Below the pieces are notes generated by a model. It ran no database searches, had not been told where the DNA came from, and saw only the letters and a program-made list of their open reading frames with translations. From positions 1 to 51,483 of the forward strand of contig JAEEGS010000074.1 in NCBI GenBank assembly GCA_016280445.1: a DNA stretch of 51,483 nt, read 5' to 3'. Below are positions 23,639 to 31,278 of the stretch, one piece after another; within the stretch, counting starts at the first letter, position 1, and every line of letters starts with the position of its first letter. Position numbers and translations under genes: made by a program. The stretch comes from Bacteroidaceae bacterium. Its GTDB lineage: Bacteria; Bacteroidota; Bacteroidia; Bacteroidales; Bacteroidaceae.

Positions 23639-25483
23639 TTAAGCCATTTTCATGATTGGGTCATCTTCTTCTACTGAGTCGCCTGAGTTGACGAGGATGG
23701 CGGTGATGGTGCCAGCCTTGTCGGCACGGATGGCGTTGAAGGTCTTCATGGCCTCAATGTAACCGAGGGTGTCGCCTGCCTGTACGGTGTCGCCCACCTT
23801 CACAGGAGTTTCAGCGTTGTCCTTCACGAGGTAGAACTTACCCTCCAATGGTGCCACGATGTCTTCGCCTTCACCTGCTGGAGCGGCTGCTGCGGGTGCT
23901 GCACCTGCTGCTGGAGCGGCAGGAGTGGCATCGCCGTAAGCAATCTCCACCTTGTAGTTCACGCCGTTCACCTGAACGGTCACGCTCTTAGGACCTTCGG
24001 CACCTGCTGCTGGAGCATTCTTGGCAGCCTTGCGCTTGGCGAGGTCGGCCTCGAAGTCAGCCTTAGCCTTGCCGCTCTTGTAGGCACGGTACTGCTCTGG
24101 GTGCATAGCGAGTTCGAAGAGTTCCTCGTCGTCCTGACCGAAATCCCAGCCGTTCTGCTTCATTTCCTCGCGGAACTCGTCGAGTTTGTCGGGGAAGTAA
24201 GACTGTGGGTCTTGTGTCTCAAACTCACGACCCTGTTCCTTGGCCATCTCAATGAGCTCAGGAGCTACAGGACCAGGCAGCTGACCTGCCTTGCCGAGAA
24301 TCATGTCCCAGATGGTGTCGGCAATCATGCTCCAGCGAGCCTTGCCCTTTTCCATCTGCATCACGTTCATCAGCGCGAGGTTCTTCACATACTGAGAGAA
24401 CGGAGTCACCAGGCAGGGATAACCCACCTTGGGCCATACGTAAGCCACTTCGTCGAAGAGTTTGATGAGGAGGTCGTCGGTGGTCAGTTCTGGCTGACCG
24501 TTCTTCACCTTCCACTTGTTGAGCGACTTGAGGTTGTCCTCGAGGTCGGTCATCAGCGAACCCATCATACCGCCTGGAAGACCTGGCTTCACGAGCAGCG
24601 AGTTGTTGATGTGGTTGAGGTCGGGGATGTAGTAGCCGAGGAAGTCGTCACACATCTCCTGAATCTGGGTGCGCACCTCCATGTAGGCGGCCATATTGAT
24701 TTCCTTCACCTTGAAGCCTGCATCCTTCAGCATCTCCTGCACGGCGATGATGTCAGCGTGGCCAGTACCCCAAGAGAGAGGAGACATACCTGTGTCGATA
24801 TAGTCACAACCAGCGTTGCAGACCTCAAGGATGCTTGCCATGTTGAAGCCAGGACCTGCGTGAGAGTGGTACTGGATGACAATGTCATTCTTCAGGCTCT
24901 TGATGCCTTCCACGATCTTGCCGAGCGATACGGGACGGCCGATGCCTGCCATATCCTTCAAGCAGATTTCGTCGGCACCAGCATCGATGAACTGCTTGGC
25001 CAGGTTCACGTAGTATTCCACCGTGTGGATAGGAGAGTAGGTGATGCAGAGGGCTGCCTGAGCAATCATGCCTGCCTCCTTCGAATACTTGATGGAAGGA
25101 ATCACGTTGCGTGGGTCGTTCAAACCGCAGAAGATGCGGGTGATGTCGGTGCCCTGTGCCTTCTTCACCTTGTAGAAGAGTTTGCGCACATCCTTTGGCA
25201 CCGGGCTCATGCGGAGACCGTTCAGAGCGCGGTCGAGCATGTGTGTCTGGATGCCAGCCTCATGGAAAGGCTTTGTCCATTCACGCACGGACTTGTTTGG
25301 GTTTTCTCCGTAGAGGAGGTTCACCTGCTCAAAACCACCACCGTTTGTTTCAACACGGTCGAAACATCCCATCTTGATGATGGCTGGAGCCACTTTAACG
25401 AGCTGGTCAACACGAGGCTGATACTTGCCAGCACTCTGCCACATGTCGCGGAAGACCAGTGAGAACTTAACTTCTTTTGCCAT
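23639..25483 (-). CDS. oadA: Oxaloacetate decarboxylase alpha subunit (pyruvate carboxylase B-like), biotinylated
   Basis: Carboxyltransferase that moves CO2 from oxaloacetate to biotin for the Na+ pump. The N-terminal barrel shows FRDMWQSAG (the family usually has RDxxQS), the metal and substrate site around CLKDMAGIGRP, and IQYHSHAGPGFN with the His-x-His ligands. The conserved carboxyltransferase region (about 300-470) follows. An Ala/Pro-rich flexible linker (about 515-545) leads to the biotinyl domain with EAMKTFN, whose Lys is the biotin site (family consensus EAMKM). Length is 614 aa. It lies between the inserted four-helix-bundle gene and oadB. An anabolic direction (pyruvate carboxylase B) cannot be excluded. 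Confidence 0.94.
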   Translation of the reverse strand: MAKEVKFSLVFRDMWQSAGKYQPRVDQLVKVAPAIIKMGCFDRVETNGGGFEQVNLLYGENPNKSVREWTKPFHEAGIQTHMLDRALNGLRMSPVPKDVRKLFYKVKKAQGTDITRIFCGLNDPRNVIPSIKYSKEAGMIAQAALCITYSPIHTVEYYVNLAKQFIDAGADEICLKDMAGIGRPVSLGKIVEGIKSLKNDIVIQYHSHAGPGFNMASILEVCNAGCDYIDTGMSPLSWGTGHADIIAVQEMLKDAGFKVKEINMAAYMEVRTQIQEMCDDFLGYYIPDLNHINNSLLVKPGLPGGMMGSLMTDLEDNLKSLNKWKVKNGQPELTTDDLLIKLFDEVAYVWPKVGYPCLVTPFSQYVKNLALMNVMQMEKGKARWSMIADTIWDMILGKAGQLPGPVAPELIEMAKEQGREFETQDPQSYFPDKLDEFREEMKQNGWDFGQDDEELFELAMHPEQYRAYKSGKAKADFEADLAKRKAAKNAPAAGAEGPKSVTVQVNGVNYKVEIAYGDATPAAPAAGAAPAAAAPAGEGEDIVAPLEGKFYLVKDNAETPVKVGDTVQAGDTLGYIEAMKTFNAIRADKAGTITAILVNSGDSVEEDDPIMKMA

Positions 25484-25502
25484 AAAGTTATGTACAATTT
25501 AC

Positions 25503-26052
25503 GATGTACGATGTACGATGTGCCATGCGGGATGTGCGGCAACAACCGTAAAACGCACTTTTGTTATTTATTATTATTGTTAGCGATATTAAATGTTAAA
25601 TGCTATCTTGAATTTTTCTTCTCATTGTTTTAAGAGAACTGGTTGTTATCTTTAAGAGCTCTTCGCATTCTTGATGTAGATTGTCCAGTCGATTTGAGGG
25701 AAACATATCTGTTTCTTGAATCATCTCAATCCAATGTAAAGTTTCATCCAATTCCTCTTCTACCATCTTGAGTTTGTTCAGAAAATCCTTGTCAGATTTT
25801 CCTCTGCATGCAGCTCTGTAGTTGGCAGCAGGAGATGTTCCGGAACGTACAATCTGTTTGGCAATAGCATTACTCGAAATTCTGTTGGGCATTTCATCCA
25901 CCATTTTGATGATTCGGATGCCTAATTGCCTCAGTCGTTGATAATGTTCCTCGCGGGTCATGATATGCACAATGTACGATGTTCGATGTTGGATGTACGA
26001 TTTGGCTGACGCGATGTACACGAACCGGATGGCTCATCGTACATCGTACATC
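25503..26052. mobile_element. 550-bp cassette bounded by exact 18-bp inverted repeats, carrying an IVP-like gene
   Basis: GATGTACGATGTACGATG at 25503-25520 is exactly inverted at 26035-26052. Inside lies the four-helix-bundle gene (25596-25961). Further TACGATG-type units sit at 25971-26000. The repeats have an internal 7-bp period, so they may be low-complexity spacers rather than true terminal inverted repeats; no transposase is present and no target duplication was recognised. Confidence 0.5.
25596..25961 (-). CDS. Four-helix-bundle protein, S23 / intervening-sequence protein family
   Basis: 121 aa from the ATG at 25959-25961 (MTREEHYQRLRQLGIRII); the frame is open to 26021, but those 20 residues are encoded by the short repeats. 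The sequence is all helical with the family pattern: RISSNAIAKQIVRSGTSPAA, NYRAACRGKSDKDFLNKL, EEELDETLHWIEMI and a final ELLKITTSSLKTMRRK. Such proteins are known from intervening sequences of bacterial 23S rRNA and as dispersed genes in Bacteroidota. Their function is unclear, although nucleic-acid binding is suspected. Its place between oadG and oadA is unusual and suggests insertion. Confidence 0.88.
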   Translation of the reverse strand: MTREEHYQRLRQLGIRIIKMVDEMPNRISSNAIAKQIVRSGTSPAANYRAACRGKSDKDFLNKLKMVEEELDETLHWIEMIQETDMFPSNRLDNLHQECEELLKITTSSLKTMRRKIQDSI

Positions 26053-26061
26053 ATTCATCGT

Positions 26062-26331
26062 TCATATTTTTGTGATTTTAGCCGCACGTCCCTTACCACC
26101 CGTGATTTGGCTGATGGTAGCGTCGATGATAGCCTTTGTGTTTGCGTCGATGGCCGCAATTGCCTTAGCGGCAGGAGCCGCCTTCTTAGCCACTGTCTCT
26201 TCGGGCGCCCACTTGTTGACAGCCCAGATGAGCAACTTGCCGAGATTGATCACGATGAGCAGCACGAGGAACACAGTGACCATACCGACAACAAGGAGCT
26301 GTAAAGCCCCATAAATGTCATTTGTAATCAT
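26062..26331 (-). CDS. oadG: Sodium-translocating decarboxylase gamma subunit (OadG)
   Basis: Small membrane subunit that holds the alpha and beta subunits together. It has 89 aa: one N-terminal transmembrane helix (LLVVGMVTVFLVLLIVINLG), then a short Ala/Lys-rich cytosolic tail (KKAAPAAKAIAAI). The helix-plus-tail layout, length and position upstream of oadA and oadB support the call; the family is poorly conserved. The C-terminal AISQITGGKGRAAKITKI-like end (read here as TISQITGGKGRAA) is common among Bacteroidota OadG proteins. It is the first gene of the operon, behind a TATCTTTG box. Confidence 0.85.
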   Translation of the reverse strand: MITNDIYGALQLLVVGMVTVFLVLLIVINLGKLLIWAVNKWAPEETVAKKAAPAAKAIAAIDANTKAIIDATISQITGGKGRAAKITKI

Positions 26332-26373
26332 ATAAAACGAATTTATTTAATCTTTCTACGTTAAAAAACGGTG

Positions 26374-26381
26374 CAAAGATA
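26374..26381 (-). promoter_or_regulatory. -7 box (TATCTTTG) for the oad operon
   Basis: Minus-strand TATCTTTG 42 bp upstream of oadG. No TTG at the expected -33 distance. Just beyond it, three AGACCTTTT copies occur at 26400-26500. Confidence 0.5.
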
Positions 26382-26499
26382 CGAAAAAAGTCTCACATAT
26401 TTAATAATATGCAAGACCTTTTTTGTGATATATAAGACCTTTTTCCCAAATAGAAAGAAAAAGTGGCCTTTGGAGACAATTTTTCACCAGACCTTTTGG

Positions 26500-28170
26500 T
26501 TACTTATAGTAGTAGTGGTAAATGTTGAAAGAATAACTGTCCGAATATTCCATTACTCTTATTCCACACAGGTTGTTGTTAGCATCACGTCCACTATGGA
26601 TTTCTGTATATGCGCCAGGGTTCTCATCTTTTATTAATGAAGCGTTCATATTGTATTTGAAGTCTTGGACGATGTTGCTGAGGATGTTCTTGTAGCCGTC
26701 TGGAGCATCTGTTTTCTTGATGGAGAAATTATATGAAACTTGATTGAAAATGCTGGAGCCGTTATAGTCCTCAAATTCAAAACTGGAAAATTTCATCCCT
26801 TGATACGTCAATTCCCCGAGAGAAGAATTATCCCATGTCGATACAGTAAATGTCTTATATTGTGGATAATCAGTCGATATAATATAAGTGCTTTTAATCG
26901 CATTTTTGACCTCGTAGTACGATGCAGTCTTCAGGTTGACGTTGAAGATGCCCAGTGGTTTCTCCAGATAATTCTTGAGTGCAGTCAATGCTTCGCGGCT
27001 TTGGGCTTGTGCAACAAGCACTTCTGCCGAAACCTGCCCTTCAGAATCGGTGAACCTCAGCGTCGTGTATCGCGTACCTGTGGTGTAGGTGGAGGCTCTG
27101 ACGGTAACAGCAACATTGCCGCTGCTGCTGGAGGGTGTGCATGTCACCCAGGGGTCGTCTGCTTCAACTGTCCATGATGTGTTGGACGAGACGTTGATTT
27201 TCTCTCCCGAACCGTAGGCAGACACGAAGATGTTGGCAGGCTCCACGTTCAGCCGGATGGGCTCTCCCCATTGAAGAACTGAGAGGGTGGCCGTGGAATT
27301 TCCCGACGTGAAGGTGATGACCCCTTCGCGTGGAGCCGTGATTTCAGACACTTCAGCGGTGACGATGACCGTTTTGTTGCCGCTGCCATAAGAGGGCGAG
27401 AATCGAATCCATTCAGCGTCGGTCGTCACGTCCCATTCGGCCGAACAATGGAGCAAGACCGTCGCGTCGCCACCACTATATGGGAAAGAGAGGGACGACA
27501 GTTGCGTTTCGCCCGTGCCCTTGCAGTTTCTGCATTGGCCGCTGCCGACACACGAGAGGCAATGTCCGTCGCCACCACATGTGGGGCACATGGGGTTGCC
27601 GTGACATGTTGAACAGCTTCCGTCTCCACAAGGGCAAATTCCTGTTCCGTCGCAGTACCAACAGATTTTGTCTGTATTGCCATTCACGCAATACTTGCAT
27701 TTTCCAGAACCGCCACAGGTGTTACACTTGTAGGACGAGCTAATCGTCCATCCCCGACCGTCGCAGGTGGAGCAATGCCCTGGCCATCTGGTGCAATGCG
27801 AGCAGTTCTCAAGTCTGTCGCCACCACACGAGTTGCATTTTCTTGTGCCTCTGCATTCCTGACATCTGCCCGTTGAGCCACAATCCTTGCAATACTTGCC
27901 TGTGCCGCCACAGCGTCCGCATCCCTTTCCTGTGCCATTGCATTGAGGACAATCCTTCTCGCCGTCACAGTCGCCGCATATCCTCATCAACTGCAACGTG
28001 CCGTCCTCTGGAGTTTCGGGCTTACCAGAAATGGAATCATTGCCAGAACCCTGATAGGCAGGGGGACTGACTGCGCCATCGTCATCGCCTCCGCAGGCAG
28101 AGAGCGTGAACGTCATGACACACACCAAGAGTGCCATGAGTAATAACAAGAAATTGCTACGGTTTTTCAT
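26500..28170 (-). CDS. Lipoprotein with a 16-element Cys-rich zinc-ribbon array and BACON-like domains
   Basis: 556 aa from the ATG at 28168-28170; the open frame to 28353 runs past the promoter. The lipoprotein signal ends in FTLSAC (Cys26). Residues 65-220 contain 15 CxxC pairs and one CPC, many as CxxCxGxG, like the DnaJ zinc-finger region repeated several times (CPQCNGTGKGCGRCGGTGKY, for example). Two Ig-like BACON-type modules follow: LSFPYSGGDATVLLHCSAEW and LNVEPANIFVSAYGSGEKIN (about 225-310 and 312-405), with typical WxVxxxxxW cores. The C-terminal 150 residues are not recognised. It is probably an outer-membrane lipoprotein. Zinc, other metal, or disulfide use cannot be told from the sequence. 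Confidence 0.85.
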   Translation of the reverse strand: MKNRSNFLLLLMALLVCVMTFTLSACGGDDDGAVSPPAYQGSGNDSISGKPETPEDGTLQLMRICGDCDGEKDCPQCNGTGKGCGRCGGTGKYCKDCGSTGRCQECRGTRKCNSCGGDRLENCSHCTRWPGHCSTCDGRGWTISSSYKCNTCGGSGKCKYCVNGNTDKICWYCDGTGICPCGDGSCSTCHGNPMCPTCGGDGHCLSCVGSGQCRNCKGTGETQLSSLSFPYSGGDATVLLHCSAEWDVTTDAEWIRFSPSYGSGNKTVIVTAEVSEITAPREGVITFTSGNSTATLSVLQWGEPIRLNVEPANIFVSAYGSGEKINVSSNTSWTVEADDPWVTCTPSSSSGNVAVTVRASTYTTGTRYTTLRFTDSEGQVSAEVLVAQAQSREALTALKNYLEKPLGIFNVNLKTASYYEVKNAIKSTYIISTDYPQYKTFTVSTWDNSSLGELTYQGMKFSSFEFEDYNGSSIFNQVSYNFSIKKTDAPDGYKNILSNIVQDFKYNMNASLIKDENPGAYTEIHSGRDANNNLCGIRVMEYSDSYSFNIYHYYYK

Positions 28171-28223
28171 ACGCTTATGTTTTAGGTTGATACTAATTTT
28201 CTTCTTTGACGGGAATACGGTGG

Positions 28224-28254
28224 CAAAAATACAAGAATTCCTCTTCAATTCCAA
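28224..28254 (-). promoter_or_regulatory. Promoter for the zinc-ribbon/BACON lipoprotein
   Basis: On the minus strand TTG (28252-28254), 20-nt spacer and TATTTTTG (28224-28231), leaving a leader of about 45 nt before the ATG at 28170. Confidence 0.7.
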
Positions 28255-28334
28255 AAAAAAATGAGGAAATATTCGATTTTGTGTCGTTTTTTCTTGGAAA
28301 GCGCGTATTTCATGTCCACTTTTGCCCTGTATCC

Positions 28335-28420
28335 ACATCCGCGATTGCCTCATGCTTACATCCGCGATTGCTTCATGCTTATATCCGCGAATGCCTTATG
28401 CTTATATCCGCAATAACCTT
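28335..28420 (+). repeat. 23-bp tandem repeat, 3.7 copies
   Basis: Units start at 28335, 28358, 28381 and (partial) 28404 with the core ACATCCGCGATTGCCTCATG, and drift step by step. There are no unique spacers, so it is not a CRISPR. It lies in the 596-bp divergent spacer 28171-28766 between the BACON gene and gatC. Confidence 0.9.
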
Positions 28421-28485
28421 AGTGTAATAACCTCCAGTGACTCAGTGGAAGAGTCTCCATCATGGTAGTGTAAGTGATAAACTCG

Positions 28486-28567
28486 ATTCCTTCTTAGAAT
28501 TGATGAATAAGTAGAAGGAATTGATCAATTCTAAGAAGGAATTGATGAATAAGTACAAGGAATTGAT
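28486..28567. repeat. Perfect 19-bp inverted repeat overlapping a 29-bp direct repeat
   Basis: ATTCCTTCTTAGAATTGAT (28486-28504) is exactly inverted at 28524-28542 around a 19-nt loop. A 29-bp direct repeat (28497-28525 and 28539-28567, one mismatch) shares the same bases. It sits about 165 bp upstream of the gatC -7 box. Confidence 0.88.
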
Positions 28568-28730
28568 GGGATGGAAAAGAAATGGAAGAGGCGGAGATAA
28601 AGCCTCTGAAACGTCTGTTTCTGTTGCAAAGATACAAAAAAAGAAGCACTTTGTCAAGTGTTTTTGTCGAGAAACTGCCCCGAACGGCAAAAAAACATTC
28701 CACTTTCTTTCCCGTTCTGGAAAGTTTGTG

Positions 28731-28738
28731 TACCTTTG
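28731..28738 (+). promoter_or_regulatory. -7 box (TACCTTTG) for gatC-kduI
   Basis: TACCTTTG 28 bp upstream of the ATG at 28767. The -33 position has only a T-rich stretch. Confidence 0.5.
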
Positions 28739-28766
28739 TCAAAATTTCAATCATTAACTAACTAAT

Positions 28767-30200
28767 ATGGAACAAGTTTTTACTTACATCATCCAATTGG
28801 GGGCATCCGTCATGATGCCGATTCTCTTCACCATCATTGGTTTGTGCATTGGCATGAAGTTCGGCAAGTCGCTGAAGAGCGGCCTTTATGTGGGTGTCGG
28901 CTTTGTGGGTCTTGGCATTGTGACGGCGCTGTTGACCACCAACTTCAACACACCGCTTGACGACATCTCCAAGATTTTCGACCTCGACCTGAAGGTGTTC
29001 GACATGGGTTGGCCAGCCGCTGCCGCTGTGGCTTACAATACGGCCGTGGGTGCGCTGATCATCCCCATCTGTCTAGGCATCAACTTCCTGCTCCTTGTCA
29101 CCAAGTGCACACGTACGGTGAACATCGACTTGTGGAACTATTGGCATTTCGCTTTCATTGGTGCTGTGGCTTACTTTGTGATGGATCAGAGCATGCTGTG
29201 GGGCTATTTTGCCGCCATCGTCTGCTACATCATCACGTTGGTGATGGCCGACCTGACGGCAAAGAAATTCCAAGGCTATTATGAGAAAATGGACGGCATC
29301 TCCATTCCGCAGCCTTTCGTGCAGAGTTTCACACCTTTTGCCATCGGCATCAATTGGCTGCTCGACCGCATCCCGGGTTTCTCTAAGTTGGACATCGATG
29401 CGGAAGGCATGAAGAAGAAGTTCGGCGTGCTGGGCGAACCTATCGTGTTGGGTGTGATTGTAGGTGCTTTGATTGGTGCCTTTGCCCACTTCGACCATTT
29501 CTCCAACTTCAGCGCTTATGCCGCTGGTTTTGAAACGACTACTGACGCTGTGATGAGCATTGTCAAATCCGTGCTCTTCTTGGGCGTGACGATGGGTGCT
29601 GTGATGGAGTTGATTCCCCGCATCACCAAACTTTTCATCGATGGTTTGATGCCCATTTCGGAGAAGACACAGGAAGTGGTGAAGAAGAAATTCAAGGGCA
29701 AGAAGGTGTACATCGGTATGTCGCCAGCCTTGGTGATTGGTCATCCCACCACATTGGTTGTGTCGCTCCTGCTCATTCCTGTCACCCTCATCCTGGCCAT
29801 TGTGCTGCCTGGCAATCAGTTCTTGCCGTTGGCCTCTTTGGCTGGTATGTTCTACGTGTTTGTGATGGTGCTGCCTTACACGAAAGGCAATGTGGTCAAG
29901 ACCTTCATCGTCGGACTTGTGGCATTGACCATCGGCCTCTATTTCGTCACCGATATGGCAGGTTGGTTCACGCAGGCAGCCAACGCTGTGTTTGAACAGA
30001 CGGGCGATAAGACTGCCAAGATTCCTGATGGTTTCCAGGCAGGTGCTCTCGACTTTGCCTCTTCACTCTTCGGATGGACCATTTACAAAGCCGTAGAGAG
30101 CCTCCAGTGGATTGGTATGGGTGTGCTGACTCTCATCACCGTTGCGATGGTGGTGTGGAACCGCATGCGCATCGTGAAGGAAGAGAAAAATCAAAACTAA
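28767..30200 (+). CDS. PTS EIIC component, galactitol (GatC) family, without partner EIIA/EIIB
   Basis: Multi-span inner-membrane protein of 477 aa with the GatC family pattern: QLGASVMMPILFTIIGLCIG at the start, GMKFGKSLKSGLYVGVGF, WPAAAAVAYNTAVGALIIPI, GVLGEPIVLGVIVGALIGA and the conserved MSPALVIGHPTTLV. No EIIA or EIIB domain is fused, and none lies nearby. Bacteroidota generally lack a sugar-transporting PTS, so this is more likely a non-phosphorylating permease. The next gene, 13 bp downstream, is a 5-keto-4-deoxyuronate isomerase, which points to uptake of an unsaturated uronate product of pectin or glycosaminoglycan breakdown. That substrate is inference. Confidence 0.88.
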   Translation: MEQVFTYIIQLGASVMMPILFTIIGLCIGMKFGKSLKSGLYVGVGFVGLGIVTALLTTNFNTPLDDISKIFDLDLKVFDMGWPAAAAVAYNTAVGALIIPICLGINFLLLVTKCTRTVNIDLWNYWHFAFIGAVAYFVMDQSMLWGYFAAIVCYIITLVMADLTAKKFQGYYEKMDGISIPQPFVQSFTPFAIGINWLLDRIPGFSKLDIDAEGMKKKFGVLGEPIVLGVIVGALIGAFAHFDHFSNFSAYAAGFETTTDAVMSIVKSVLFLGVTMGAVMELIPRITKLFIDGLMPISEKTQEVVKKKFKGKKVYIGMSPALVIGHPTTLVVSLLLIPVTLILAIVLPGNQFLPLASLAGMFYVFVMVLPYTKGNVVKTFIVGLVALTIGLYFVTDMAGWFTQAANAVFEQTGDKTAKIPDGFQAGALDFASSLFGWTIYKAVESLQWIGMGVLTLITVAMVVWNRMRIVKEEKNQN

Positions 30201-30213
30201 ACAATAACTATCT

Positions 30214-31188
30214 ATGAAGAAGAGCTTTTTAAGTTTTGCCCTTTTGATGGGCGCTCTGGGCATGAATGCTCAGATGAATGTACACTTTCAGAAGGCTTGC
30301 CATCCTGACGATGTGAAGCACTACGACACACAAACCCTTCGCGACCGTTTCGTGATGGAGAAAGTGATGGCACCTGACGAAATCAATCTTACGTATTCGA
30401 TGTACGACCGTTTCATCTTCGGTGGCGCTATGCCTGTCACCAAGGACTTGAAACTGGAGACGTTCCCAGAACTTCGTGCTCCTTACTTCCTCCACAACCG
30501 CGAAATCGGTATTGTCAACACGGCTGGCGACGGCGTGGTGATTGTGGATGGTGTGGAATATCCGCTGGGTGAGAAGGAAGCCCTCTACATCGGTCGTGGC
30601 AACCTCGGAAAAGACAAGAACGGCAAGGGAATCGAATCCAATCAGGAAGTGATTTTCCGTTCGAAAGACCCGCAGAAACCTGCCAAGTTCTACATCAATT
30701 CCGCCACCGCTCACAAGCACTACAAAACGCAGTGGGTGACACTCGACGGTCGCAAGAATGGGAAAGTGCAGTCGTTGAAGGCTACTGTGATGCGCAACCT
30801 TGGTTCGCTCGAAGAATCGAACCGCCGCACCATCTATCAACTCATCGTCAACACCTCTCTCGAAGAAGGTCCTTGCCAGTTGCAGTTAGGTCTTACGCAG
30901 TTGGAGCCAGGTTCTGTGTGGAACACTATGCCACCTCACACACATGGTCGCCGCATCGAGGCATACTACTACTTCAACTTGCCTGAAGGACAAACTGTCA
31001 GCCACATCATGGGTGAACCACAGGAAAGCCGCGTCGTATGGCTTCACAACGAGCAGGCTATTATGTCGCCAGAGTGGTCCATTCATGCTGCCTCAGCCAC
31101 CTACTACTACACCTTCATTTGGGGTATGGCAGGCGAGAACCTCGACTACAACGACAAAGATGTCATCAAGGTGAGCGATATCAAGTAA
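30214..31188 (+). CDS. kduI: 5-dehydro-4-deoxy-D-glucuronate isomerase with a signal peptide
   Basis: Isomerises 5-keto-4-deoxyuronate to 2,5-diketo-3-deoxygluconate in pectin and glycosaminoglycan catabolism. It is homologous to E. coli KduI throughout: [31 protein letters not shown], the zinc site [18 protein letters not shown] (His, His and Glu retained) and [14 protein letters not shown], ending [12 protein letters not shown]. It is longer (324 against about 278 aa) because of an N-terminal signal peptide ([20 protein letters not shown]) and an insert of about 20 residues near [16 protein letters not shown]. The enzyme is therefore predicted to be periplasmic, acting before transport by the adjacent EIIC-like protein. 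It is closed by the hairpin at 31213-31254. Confidence 0.93.
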   Translation: MKKSFLSFALLMGALGMNAQMNVHFQKACHPDDVKHYDTQTLRDRFVMEKVMAPDEINLTYSMYDRFIFGGAMPVTKDLKLETFPELRAPYFLHNREIGIVNTAGDGVVIVDGVEYPLGEKEALYIGRGNLGKDKNGKGIESNQEVIFRSKDPQKPAKFYINSATAHKHYKTQWVTLDGRKNGKVQSLKATVMRNLGSLEESNRRTIYQLIVNTSLEEGPCQLQLGLTQLEPGSVWNTMPPHTHGRRIEAYYYFNLPEGQTVSHIMGEPQESRVVWLHNEQAIMSPEWSIHAASATYYYTFIWGMAGENLDYNDKDVIKVSDIK

Positions 31189-31212
31189 ACGGGCATAGGC
31201 CTATAAAAAGAA

Positions 31213-31254
31213 ATCGGCGATTGGCAAATCCACAAAGGAAAGCCAATCGCCGAT
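31213..31254. terminator. Bidirectional terminator between kduI and the Rid-like gene
   Basis: Perfect 13-bp stem ATCGGCGATTGGC (31213-31225) / GCCAATCGCCGAT (31242-31254) with a 16-nt loop, followed by TTTTG, between convergent genes. Confidence 0.88.
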
Positions 31255-31278
31255 ATTTTGTTGGTATGTGTATTTGAA

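Noticed and set aside
24101-25462. 453-aa plus-strand ORF
   Set aside because: Antisense to oadA, His/Val/Leu-rich shadow translation with no domain.
28335-28420. Possible CRISPR array
   Set aside because: Units are directly contiguous 23-bp repeats with no unique spacers and no cas genes in the window.
28460-28754. Short minus-strand ORFs rich in INSFLELINSFYLF
   Set aside because: Produced by translating the direct and inverted repeats; no gene context.
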